From NCBI RefSeq assembly GCF_021130785.1, contig NW_025777453.1, forward strand, positions 1 to 64,000: 64,000 bases of DNA. The letters run 5' to 3'. The DNA is from Homalodisca vitripennis. Lineage: Eukaryota > Arthropoda > Insecta > Hemiptera > Cicadellidae. Position numbers and translations under genes: made by a program. The notes below the pieces were generated by a model, which worked only from the letters and a program-made list of their open reading frames with translations, was not told the origin of the DNA and did not search any database. Shown here piece after piece: positions 34,501 to 45,183 of the stretch (its first letter is position 1; each line of letters starts with the position of its first letter).

Positions 34501-37179
34501 TTAATTTTTCTGAAATGTTCTTATTTTGGGATTCCCGACACCTCCAATTGAACGGCAAAATATAAGGTTGATTTTTTCGTTGGGAAATTTAAAAAAATCA
34601 CGTCAGTTTATATATTTAACCCTGCACTTGTCCGCCTATTTAATAAGCATTACATAAACAAAATCTCAGTATCTCAAATTGTTGTAAGATACGGTTCCGG
34701 AATGTTGCTTAAAGTGGCCTCGGGCATTAAGCAATCCCATGTCCTATACTTAAAAACTTTATACAATTCCAATATTTGGAAACGAAGTTATCGGATTTTG
34801 CTTCAACAGCCTTCTTACAATCCTAAATATTGTATTAAGGTTTTTCGTAGGGTTGATAGTATAATAAAGGGAAGGCCCACCTGTGAATATTTAATTTACG
34901 TTCATAATACCCTTAGTTCATTCTATTTGTCTGTAAATATAAATATATATAGTTTACTTATTTTAAAAACATCCTATACATTTTGATATAACTACTTAAT
35001 TTTACTCAGTGTTTAACTAATGGAGGTCGTAGTATACTCTGGCCACGTTTTGTTGATATATTTATATTATGTCCAGAATAATATACAAATGCGAGAGAAT
35101 AACTGGATAACTTCCTGAGTAAAACCTACGAGTAAAGTTCTACTGGAGAAATCGTCAATAAAACGTCTCAATTGATGCTCAGACACGCCGCTTTATTGAA
35201 CTCATTCTTGTCATTTTGTAGCTTTGAATGTTAAAGGTAACTTCTACAGACAGATTAAATCTTTTTCGAAATATCCTGAAAATAGTTGGGTACGATAAGG
35301 CTCAGCCAAATCCAAAAGAGGGACGAGGCCTTAATTAAACACGACGTTGACTGAGTGGAAATGAATTTACTTTACAATGTCAAGTATATAGCTCATTTCT
35401 TTATTGCGATATTCAGTGGACATCACAGGCAGATAGACAGACAGACATATAGAGCAGGAATTTAGCAAAAACATTTGGCGATAGCTAAATGAAATAAAAC
35501 AATTTTAAGCTGGAATCATTCTGGAAATATCACCCTGAGTTATAAACTTTGTTATTGCTCAGCCAAATTATATGAAATGGCCTAAACAACCATTGCATTC
35601 TACCACCTGTTTATATATAAACTGGACCCTATTATATACAATGTAGTGAAAATATTATTATCCAGTCCACCAATTACGTCATTTTAATGAGTCGTACTCG
35701 GTGTTTGAATAATGCAATAAGCCATTTTTATGTGTATTTTGTGTGTGTGTGTTATAATCATAAGATTTCACTATAGATGATGTGAATAACCGTTCTGAAC
35801 ATATACACGAGTGAGATATTAAGACAATTGTGTTTTGTATAGTATTTCCAAAGTTGAGGTGAATATATTTCTAAATTTATTCACTGAACCTTTGCAAGTA
35901 ACTACTGAAATATCAGATACTGAACGTTCCGCACATTTGAAACTTATATTGTCTTAAAAGTATATACTCTTAATGTAAATAAAACTAAATAAATAACCAA
36001 AGCCTTGTAGAAAATTAAAAAAATATGTATACTTACTTGTTTACACATAAATCTAATATTATACAACCATTTTATGTGTTACAAATAAAATAACCAATTT
36101 AATTTCCAACTATAAAATCTCAACCTACTTAAAAGTTACAATCACGTTCCCATTATGCTAAGATGAAGTGAGTTTACCACAAATGATGAGGAAGTAAACG
36201 CTTTATTCACCCTATGGCACCGTCATCACGGAGACAAGTGTCGTCATCTACCGTACGGAGTATACATCTTTCTCTGTCAGAGACACGCAGCTTGGGAAGG
36301 ATGTACTCCTATATCTTCATTAGTGTATTTTGAAGCACTATTCGAATGTCTTTTTGGTAAGGCAATAAATGTTACTCGACAATTATTTACATATATTACA
36401 TTTTGTAATTTATATTCAAACAGTATAGTTTATAAATGGGTTTCTCTCTGTTACTAAACTACTGGTTTTATATTTATTTTACAGGTTGATATATTTTTAA
36501 AATTTAATTCTGACATAAACAAGAATAAATGTTCTTTAAAAAATAAATGTCCACCTTCAAAGAATTAAATTAACTAAACTACTAGTTTTTTCATGCAAAA
36601 CAAAGATGAGTAAAATGTTGCGATTGGTAATGGCTAAATATTTTTTTCCTCCTATGCATGATCTTGTGATCTCTAAAATGCAAGGCTCTCACTCTCTGAT
36701 CATTAATTCTCCAACTTCCTGATATCACACAAAATTTAAAGTTGGCATACGTATGTCTCATGACTTAAGTCTTATCTTTATGCCATACTGAATCATTCTT
36801 CCAACTTCTTAATGTCAATAAATATGAAGGTTGACGGACACGCGAGTTTTCCTTTTATACAAAGTTTTCTAAGCTTACCACCCAAAACGGATGAAATCAT
36901 ATTGTGACATCTAGAAGAACTATATTTTAGTTCGACTTACTTTTGATTACTAGATGGATGGTGTTTGACAAAAAAGTGCCTCGTAACTTAGACAGAAAAT
37001 CGAAAAAAAATGTATTCAGAGTAAAAATAAACTGAATTTATGGCTATTATTACCGTAATATGGAACTAGTAAAAATGTAATAAATCATAAATATGAATTC
37101 GATGAATAATTACATGGATTTTTCAACAACAAGATTTAATTGCATGGATCTGTATATCATGAATAAATAATAATTAGTA

Positions 37180-37212
37180 ATGTGTATAATAATTAATAAT
37201 TATTATACACAT
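37180..37212. repeat. Palindrome with 16-bp arms and 1-base loop
   Basis: ATGTGTATAATAATTA is followed by A and then the exact inverse. The sequence is AT-rich, so chance is less excluded than for a mixed-composition palindrome. Confidence 0.75.
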
Positions 37213-39370
37213 CTTACCTTAAGTAGCTCAGTAGTTAATTATGTTAGCAATATGTATGAAAATATAATCATATGTATTACCCTGCCTTCAGTTGTGATAA
37301 AAAAAGTGTTTGTATTTCAGAAGCGACACTAGATTAATAAGCCATCCAGCTATAATGTGGCTTATTAACTACTGTAGTTTTCACACAATTCTGTACATAA
37401 CGAAGCACTTCAGCATTAGCAAAAATCTATCATAGAACCAATATTCTACAATACTTATATTTGATGTCAAGCATTCCTTGTTGAGAAAGTGTTAGTACCA
37501 TAGTTTTACAAAGGCTAGATAAAATAATATTTCAAAACATTTTCTTATACAATATTTTTACTCCTTAAACTTAGTAAATAGAATCAGTATGATAATTATT
37601 AGACAGTAACTTTATATAAAACTGGCAGTTACTAGCGGCTTCGAACACAATTTCGTAGTGAAAAACAGGGACTGCATAATTACATTCCCTATAAGTTACG
37701 TTATAAACTCTTCAATCTACCAATCAAACCTTTTTTTAAAGAAATTTACAGAAAATTGGCCTCAAAAATTAAAAATAATTTATCGTTAGGTGCCCACATA
37801 TAATTTGAGAAATCAGCACCTAAATACATCTAAAACTGATGCAATGTAATGGGCTCTAGGGAAAGGTGCAACATTATTATATAAACAAAATTACACCATT
37901 CATAACTTATATCTTATAATCCAGGAAGGGTGAATAAATACGCTATCAGAAAAGCAATGAGCACACTCAAACATCAGGAAATTACTTACAATTACTACCC
38001 AAACACTATCAGTATACTGTAGTAATACAGTAATAAAATTAGCTGCGCTATTGTTCTCACACACAATATCAAATATCGTCTATTCATTTAAGATCCAATA
38101 AAAAATATTTTGGAGCCATCAAGTCAGAGATTAAAAGTGTTTTAAAGCGGCGTGAAATAAATCTAATTTCCATCAAATATTTTATGATTAACGATTTTAG
38201 TAACAACTTAGATATTTTAGGCTAGTGTCGATTAATATTATAGAAAAAGGTTTTATATTCTAAAATATAATATCAAAAATTTAAAAGATTTAAATTGTAA
38301 CTTGATATTCAATTGATTTCGAACCGTATACAGTTCCACTAAATGTAAAGCAATATAATTTCTAAATTTTATAACTTTGTATTACATCATTGTTGAATAT
38401 CACATCACAGTTATATGCAAGTTATGTTACCTAGATCAGTTAAACAGTTTTAAGTAAAATATTCACTTTTGAAGTTTGAAATTATATCGTAATGGCATAG
38501 AAATAGGATACATCCATTACTTGTATTATAAGTCTCGTGTCCCAGAAACAGCTAGATTTAGGTATCTAATTTAAAATTAGGCTTTACTCTAAAATTTTAA
38601 TTGGCATGCAACATGCAGCAGTGAAGGTGTCAGACTCGGGAAATATAATTGATATTACCAAGTGCGTGTATTAAAGTGCATCTGTGTTGTAGATTTAGTG
38701 GTTTGTCTTTGTACTAACAGTTATAGATATACAGATTACAGTATTGTAACCAATGATCATCCGAAATGATAAATACTGGGTATGCGATACAGTACAGGTG
38801 TAGTATCTACTATCTATGTACAGTACACATCCAAAGCAATAACGTAAACTTGCAATTACACAGTAAACATATAGAAACATCATGTATTTTTACCCGCTGT
38901 AGATTAGAAGCTATAATTATCTATAAACCTAATGCAGCAATGCATATACGTACTCTTGCTCCAAATCCTTTTTCCCTGTATCACCGTGGTACTCTGTTTA
39001 CTGTAACCGTAATATGCATATTTGTATACAAACATTTTCTATCTTATCCCTTATTTGTATGTGTATCGAATACTTAAACGGATGCTTTGTCCCTCACATA
39101 TATTCTCTAATAAAAATTGCATTTAGTTTCTATGGTATTACTTTGTGGTTCCATTTATTATGGTCTTAAAGTCATAGTGCAAACGGTTGGTTGAATTATA
39201 TCAGTGTCCCCATCCTCCATTTTTGTTGCTTTATCATCACAAATATGCCATCATTTTGGAGCATATTCCATGAAATATTTTAAATAATTTTAATTATGTT
39301 AAATATTTGAATAGTCCTTATTAGAGATGTAGCCTCAAAAAGTGTTGATAAAATTATATACAATAATCAA

Positions 39371-39509
39371 ACTTTTTAACACTTTTGATATATTTTTATT
39401 TCTTACGATGTACATTTCAAGTTCTAAAAATTCATCATAAGGTACATTCATCAACCTAAAAATGTACATCTTACGAAATAAAACATATATCTAAAGTGTT
39501 AAAAAAGTG
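39371..39509. mobile_element. MITE-like imperfect inverted repeat
   Basis: Arms of about 47-50 bp (39371-39417 and 39459-39509) are inverted copies with a few mismatches and indels: ACTTTTTAACACTTT...GATGTACATTT against its inverse. About 40 bp lie between. The size and form fit a small foldback or MITE-type insertion; no target duplication could be fixed. Confidence 0.5.
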
Positions 39510-40620
39510 TAATATTATAATATATAATAACTAGTCCTGATTAAACTAATTCGTTTTACCTCGTTTGTGTTGCCGTATACTAAACATATAAAATATCAAT
39601 ATTTTGTCTTTATACTTTTTCATAACACTACGGCAGCCGATATTTATTCGGTAAATAAAAAAAAACTGTGACCCTGAATCGAATAAGTGTTGGTGCTTTA
39701 TTAAATAATACTTATTTATTGTAAATTTAGGCCTTGTACAAACTGTACAATTGCTTTGATCAAACTAAAATTTAAAACAGTGAAATTATTCAGTCATTAT
39801 AAAACCAACATATCACGATTGTTATAAACTAAGCAGTAATACGACAAAATGTAGCAACTTCAAAGATTGAAGTTTGTTGTGGAACTGTGCAACAATTCAA
39901 TAATATCTCGACAAACGGCAAGTAAACTTTGTCAGTTCAGGTGGAACACCACTAGTTATCGAAGGACCTTGACCGAAACACTTTGTCTTAGACTCTCTTG
40001 TTAACTGTTAACTAGATTAAAGTTTCCTCTGACGTTTACGGAAGGTGTTTACTGGTTAAACTCTCCACGTCGACTCGAAATTTTATTTTGGGAACATATA
40101 TTGAGTCTGTTTATTATTATTAGTACGTAAATAACCTAACCGTTGACTTTTACGTACGTATGTTAAGTATACGTAAAACCTAGCTATTATTTTTCCTACA
40201 GGTCTACGTAATTGTCTTCATGGATTTTATTGTTGTAAACCAGAAAAGCTATCTCTAGAAATTAGGTAGGTCATTTTAGGGGTCTAGCCTTTTTATTACT
40301 GGAGTGGTTAACAAATTACACGGGTAAATCTACAAAATATAATGAAATGTGTGAAAAAACAGTTATTGCATATCCGCATCGGGCTATAATTTGTTTTTTG
40401 TTTTTTAAGATAATACTTATTATTTTTATTAAACAGAAATGCTTTCAGAACTAAAATAAAATTGGAACTTAGTACGAACATTCTATTTTAGCTTACAAAT
40501 CGAATTAGATTTCATAAACTTCATGACCTTTTCTTTGAGGAAGCTGTCATGATGGTTTTTAAAATATTATTTCTAAAAAGTATTTCCTTTGGTGATGAAG
40601 CACGTCATGATTACAATAGC

Positions 40621-40670
40621 ATGTTACCACAGAGTAATAAGGTATATACCTTATTACTCTGTGATGTTAC
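40621..40670. mobile_element. 36-bp perfect palindrome flanked by 7-bp direct repeats
   Basis: CACAGAGTAATAAGGTAT and its exact inverse (40628-40663) are flanked on both sides by ATGTTAC (40621-40627 and 40664-40670). This is the pattern of an insertion with target-site duplication made of two terminal inverted repeats joined head to head with nothing between. The superfamily is uncertain. Confidence 0.55.
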
Positions 40671-41639
40671 CTTCCCTGATATTTTCTATTACGTATTTAT
40701 ATCGGTATAGTCTTTTAGTTAGTGTTCATAAAATGTACTTTACTGAAATTTTAAGTATAACTAAGACCATAGTTTAATAAGATTTTGAATTAAACCCAAC
40801 GTTCCAAATATTCTGCTCGTATTCCCATTGCCCACAAATCCCTTAATCCCCTATTTAACTCAATTAGCCCATCATAACTAATTTGTTACTATTATGGAAT
40901 AAAATTATCACACAAGATAATTGAAATAATTATTACGACTCACGGAATACCCGTCATTTCATAATGGAATATCGACTTGCAGTCGGAGAGCGTGCGCTAC
41001 CAGACCGATTTTGTCGCTATAAGTCCGTTCTGGTACAAATAAATTTAGTAATGTTTGAATTGTTACAAACCTATTATTTTTTTAATATACACGAAATAAA
41101 AGTATCAAACACAATGAATAAACTAGTATTAATACTGAAAATACAAAAAATATTCCTCACAAGACCAAAGATATATCATATTGGCCTAACTAACACGAGG
41201 TATTTTGCATGACTCAAATAGAAAGTACATTTGCAACTAAAATTTTTATTATTATCACTATGTCAAAACAATGTATTAATAGATAATGAAAGAACAAGAC
41301 TTACAAAAACAATTCCTAAAGAACTTACAAATTATATTAAGTAGAAGAAACATGTACATATAAAAGAAGTTGTTAAACTACCAAATTATAGTTTTTTGTT
41401 GTATAAAAAAAACCATATTTTACAAAAATTCATGTAAATTACTTTCTTATAGCTTAAAGAATTGCAGTATATCGTTTACATTTATATGTTGGTCTAATAG
41501 AATCAATCAAGAATACCTATATGATAAATGATACTCACCCTAAATTGGACAACCATAATAATTGGAGAATAATAATTTTAGCAGACAAGATTCACACAAA
41601 ATGTGTAGTTATTAATAGTTGTTTTTGTTTCCTTACACA

Positions 41640-42010
41640 CTTGTTGCATACGCCTGTTATGATATACGGTAGTGATAATCATTGAAGCGAATTTTGCTAT
41701 TCTACTGTAATCTCAAATTTGCTTCTTCATGTTGTTCTGGCGATGTGACTTAAGTGACATTTATTGCAATTAACTTCAATTGTGACAATAGTACTGATAC
41801 ACCTAACCTGAAATAGGATCTAGTAATGAAATTCTTCTTACATTGCAGGATGAATGCAGACTCTGTCTAAATCAAATCTAAACGTTATTGTTACAAGTTT
41901 TAATGATAAAAGTTGTTTATGGTTTTGCAATTTGTACAATTATTTGGTTTAGCTGTTTGCACACAAAATTTGGATTAACCGGCAATACTTCTACAGATTG
42001 GATGGATTCT
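41640..42010 (+). repeat. Old dispersed repeat, copy B
   Basis: Collinear partner of 7060-7480 in the same orientation. Conserved words include TTACATTGCAGGAT..TGCAGACTCTGTCTA and GGATTAACCGGCAATACTT. Highly diverged; no coding capacity seen. Confidence 0.5.
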
Positions 42011-42612
42011 ATCTTCTTTATAGTATATGGGAGGAAAAGGTCCATCCCATTTTGCCCAGAGAGGTGATTGCTTATCTCACCCGTGAAAGGGTTCTTATGA
42101 CGAACTTATTGAGCATGTGAAATATAAAATGTTTATCCAAAACCAACAGTTATTCAGGCTATTACTTTTGTAAACAAGGCTGCAAATAGTGTATTAGAAA
42201 AAAATAACACTACGTATGTTACAGGGCTTGTAAGTTCAAGGATTTATTTTCACATTATAACAATCTATTACGTAGGAAAACTATATTTTTTTACCAAAAT
42301 ATTATTCAAATATCGCATATTTTTATACTTTTTCTTTATAAAATTTATATTTAATAAATTAAAATCATGTCAGGCCCCTCACTCATCCTTCATAAACATA
42401 CTATAAACATAAAATCTTCATATTCAACCGGCAAGGCGGACTTTGAAGTCTCCAGAGATTCTCCCTCTTAAGTAAACCCCGAGGAGTTACAGAAAATATA
42501 TTACAATATGTACTGTCTCCAGAAGTGATATCTTAACAAAGATGAGACTAAACCTTTTTTACACAAAAAAAGAGTTTAAATTACATTAAAATACAAAACC
42601 AATATTTAATAC

Positions 42613-42669
42613 ATTTTATTGTGAGGCCTTTCGATATCCAAGATACCTTCATCAGACACATCACAAAAT
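42613..42669 (-). ncRNA. Hammerhead-ribozyme-like motif at the Penelope 3' end
   Basis: On the minus strand CTGATGA (plus 42655-42649) and GAAA (plus 42632-42629) enclose helix II, GGTATC-TTG-GATATC. Helix III can form from the palindromic AGGCCT after GAA. C at 42623 would be the cleavage base. Helix I can pair TGT/ACA and ATTTT/AAAAT around an internal loop. Penelope elements are known to carry type I hammerheads here. One extra A follows CTGATGA compared with the textbook core, so activity is uncertain. Confidence 0.6.
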
Positions 42670-42799
42670 AAATACAAAAAGTAAATTTGATTATTATTAA
42701 TAGTTAACATATGTGATTTAATAATAATTGGTCTTGGGTGGCGTAGTGTGTAAATATAATTAAATTATTACTGATATGATACTATATAAATTTTGAATG

Positions 42800-43990
42800 T
42801 TATTTTTGTAATTTTCGTTTTAGTAATATTGAATTTTGAATTGGTCCATCTTCTTGATTTAATAGATCTTCTGTGTTTGTTTGATTTATGTAATATGACT
42901 CCCATGCATTTAAATATTTTGGAGTGTTAACATGTTTTAATAGTTTTAAGTTTTTCTGTGATATAGTGTGTCCGGTATTGATGCAGTGGTGTGCGACGGC
43001 AGATTTTTCTTTTCTGTTAAATTTAATGTGGGAGCAATGTTCTTTATATCGTGTATGAATGTTTCTTCTTGTTTGTCCAATGTATTTTTTGTTGCAGTCA
43101 TCACATTTAATTTGGTATATACCTGATTTATTAATAATTTCTTCTTCATCTTTTGGATTTTTTAATTTATTCTTCAATTGACTTGTTGTTTTATATGTGA
43201 TGTTTTTATTTGTATGTTTTTTGAATGATTTTTGTACATCTTTAGATATATTTGTCCATGTAGTGCTTATCCAATTTGTGTTTGTGTCTTTAATAGGTAA
43301 AAGTGTTGTCTTTGACTTTTTGTCATGTTTCTTTTTTGCTTTTTTAAATATATGTTCGATTAAATCTGTTTTATATCCATTAAAAACGGCAACATCTTTT
43401 ATATACTGAAGTTCTTTTTTGAATTTTTCTTGTGATAGAGGAGTGTTTAATAATCTATATATCAATGAATGGAAGACTGCTCGTTTTTGTGTTGGTGGAT
43501 GGTTTGAGTCATTTGTTATAAAACGATCAGTGTGTGTTGGTTTACGATATATATCGAATTCTAATCGCTTTGAAATTGTGTTTTTTATTACTAAAATATC
43601 TAAAAATGGAAGTGAGTTGTTGGATTCAATTTCATGAGTAAATTTAATGCTGGAGTAAAATGAATTTAGGTGATTTATAAAGTTATTAAGGTTTTCATTT
43701 TTGTTGAACACTGCAAATATATCGTCAACATATCGAATCCAAATTCTTGGAAAGTATGGTAGAGATTCTTTCACTAAAATTTCAAAGTGACTCATGAAAA
43801 TATTTGCAATGAAGCATGACAAAGGATTTCCCATTGATGTTCCATTAGTTTGAAAATAAAATAAGTTTTTGAATTGAAAACAATTTTGATTCATACATAG
43901 ATTAATTAGAAGCATAAACTCTTCAACTTCTTTGCTTGATAAATGTATAGACTGAAGCCAATCTTGTATTAAGAGAATCGGAGTGTTCAT
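42800..43990 (-). CDS. Penelope RT C-terminal half with GIY-YIG endonuclease
   Basis: A 396-residue uninterrupted frame. The RT blocks FQTNGTSMGNPLSCFIANI and IRYVDDIFAVF (catalytic YVDD) are followed by SLPFLDILVIK and YRKPTHTDRFI, all typical of Penelope RT. The C-terminus has SGIYQIKCDDCNKKYIGQTR, the GIY-YIG nuclease motif with the Penelope-specific C-x2-C between GIY and YIG, then R-x3-H/R and an H-rich helix region. The upstream RT part is in the next frame; the break is in an A run near 44060. Confidence 0.9.
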   Translation of the reverse strand: MNTPILLIQDWLQSIHLSSKEVEEFMLLINLCMNQNCFQFKNLFYFQTNGTSMGNPLSCFIANIFMSHFEILVKESLPYFPRIWIRYVDDIFAVFNKNENLNNFINHLNSFYSSIKFTHEIESNNSLPFLDILVIKNTISKRLEFDIYRKPTHTDRFITNDSNHPPTQKRAVFHSLIYRLLNTPLSQEKFKKELQYIKDVAVFNGYKTDLIEHIFKKAKKKHDKKSKTTLLPIKDTNTNWISTTWTNISKDVQKSFKKHTNKNITYKTTSQLKNKLKNPKDEEEIINKSGIYQIKCDDCNKKYIGQTRRNIHTRYKEHCSHIKFNRKEKSAVAHHCINTGHTISQKNLKLLKHVNTPKYLNAWESYYINQTNTEDLLNQEDGPIQNSILLKRKLQK

Positions 43991-44059
43991 AGGTACGTTA
44001 TGATATAGAGAAGTAACATCAAAAGATACTAAGTACTCATCATCTTCAATTTCAATATT

Positions 44060-44462
44060 TTTTTACTAAATTTAAAAATTCATATCTGTTTTTTATTGCT
44101 AATGAAGGAAATTGTGGTAGCTCTTTAAGTCTGGTTTGCAACCATTTAGACAGTAAATATGTTGGAGAATTTATTGATGACACTATAGGTCTCATTTACT
44201 TTCCAGGTTTGTGAACTTTCGGTAAACAGTATAATCGAGGTAGAATGGGGTTTGATATTGTAAGCTTTCTACATATTTCACTATTGATTACTATTTTACA
44301 TTGTCTCATAGACTCTGAAGTTGAATGGGTAAATTTTGTAAGTGGATTTTTTGTTGAAAGTTTGTATGGTCCTTTACTTAACATACTGTTTACTCTTTCA
44401 TAATAATCATCTTGATTCAAGATTACTATTGAATTTCCTTTGTCTGATTTTAAATAAAACAC
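44060..44462 (-). pseudogene. Penelope RT N-terminal half
   Basis: LKSDKGNSIVILNQDDYYERV matches the Penelope RT fingers (K-x-D-K-G-x-x-V-V), and LPRLYCLPKVHKPGK matches the motif before the palm. An in-frame TAA at 44196-44198 directly follows PGK. The same frame then continues MRPIVSS..YLLSKWL as expected of the family, until a net +1 change near 44060. The TAA is a genuine-looking nonsense change at one codon. Confidence 0.75.
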
Positions 44463-44502
44463 ATTTTTATTTTGTAACTTGTGTAATGCGTCTTTATTTT
44501 TC

Positions 44503-45183
44503 TTATCTTCGTTGTGGAATGTTAGTTTTTTTTGGACTATTTAAGCTATTAGATATAGCTGAGTAAACATCAGATCTAATTAATGTTTTTTGATTTGAGT
44601 TTAAATTTTGAATGTTTGTTTCAATATCAATTACTAATGAATCAATGTCTTTTGAATCACGGAAGTTGAAGTTTAAACCTTTATTCAAAAGAGATATTTC
44701 ATCGTCTGAAAATGATGTAGAAGATAAATTTTTAACTAAGCTTTGATTTGGGAATACATTTTTATTATTTTCAGGTTTAATTTGATTCTTTATTAAATTA
44801 TCAAACTTCTTTTCAAGTGTTTTCATTTTTCTATTACATTTAAACTCAATACTCTGAAGTAGTTTTTGGTATCGTTCTTCAAATATGTCATAATATACTG
44901 GTGACAACTTTTTGGTAATTTTTAAATGCTGTTCCATAGCTTCTAATTCCAAAGAAGCTTGTTTTGAATACATATTTTTTATTTCCAAACTAAGCCAATT
45001 CAATTTTGCATCATGAAGAACCTTATTAGTTGTCGTGTTTTTATTAGTTATGTTTATTTTAATAAATTTAGGAAATACTTTGTTACGTTTACAATTTTTC
45101 AAAAAACGAATATCATAATCAATTAATCTTACTTTTTGTTTCAATTTGTGAAGTTTGTTAAGCTCTGCAGACTTGAGGGTCAT
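44503..45183 (-). CDS. Penelope N-terminal domain
   Basis: A 226-residue Lys-rich, helical region starting at ATG 45183. It has LNKLHKLKQKVRLIDYDIRFLKNC and FSDDEISLLNKGLNF. The latter is a recognisable Penelope motif (L-S-x-x-E-x-x-L-L-x-x-G-L-x-F) just upstream of the RT. It leaves frame in the A run at about 44524-44530 by net +1; the next frame continues without a gap toward the RT. Confidence 0.7.
   Translation of the reverse strand: MTLKSAELNKLHKLKQKVRLIDYDIRFLKNCKRNKVFPKFIKINITNKNTTTNKVLHDAKLNWLSLEIKNMYSKQASLELEAMEQHLKITKKLSPVYYDIFEERYQKLLQSIEFKCNRKMKTLEKKFDNLIKNQIKPENNKNVFPNQSLVKNLSSTSFSDDEISLLNKGLNFNFRDSKDIDSLVIDIETNIQNLNSNQKTLIRSDVYSAISNSLNSPKKTNIPQRR

Larger units (their letters stand above)
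24374..42575. other. 18-kb gene-poor interval
   Basis: No coding sequence with family features was found on either strand; the longest ORFs are under about 105 codons and compositionally ordinary. It holds the palindromes, hairpins and repeat copies listed separately, and a somewhat G+C-richer patch at 36170-36310 with no clear frame. It could be intergenic or long-intron DNA. Confidence 0.5.

Noticed and set aside
34702..34986. 94-codon plus-strand ORF
   Set aside because: No recognisable motif, AT-rich codons, no splice context or neighbours; length is within chance.
36170..36310. G+C-richer patch as a promoter or exon
   Set aside because: No long frame, no clear splice pair and no core promoter combination could be defended.
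38695..39077. Overlapping ORFs on both strands near 38.7-39.1 kb
   Set aside because: No family features; typical of random open frames in this composition.
43197..43637. Plus-strand ORFs inside the Penelope element
   Set aside because: Antisense shadows of the well-supported minus-strand RT.
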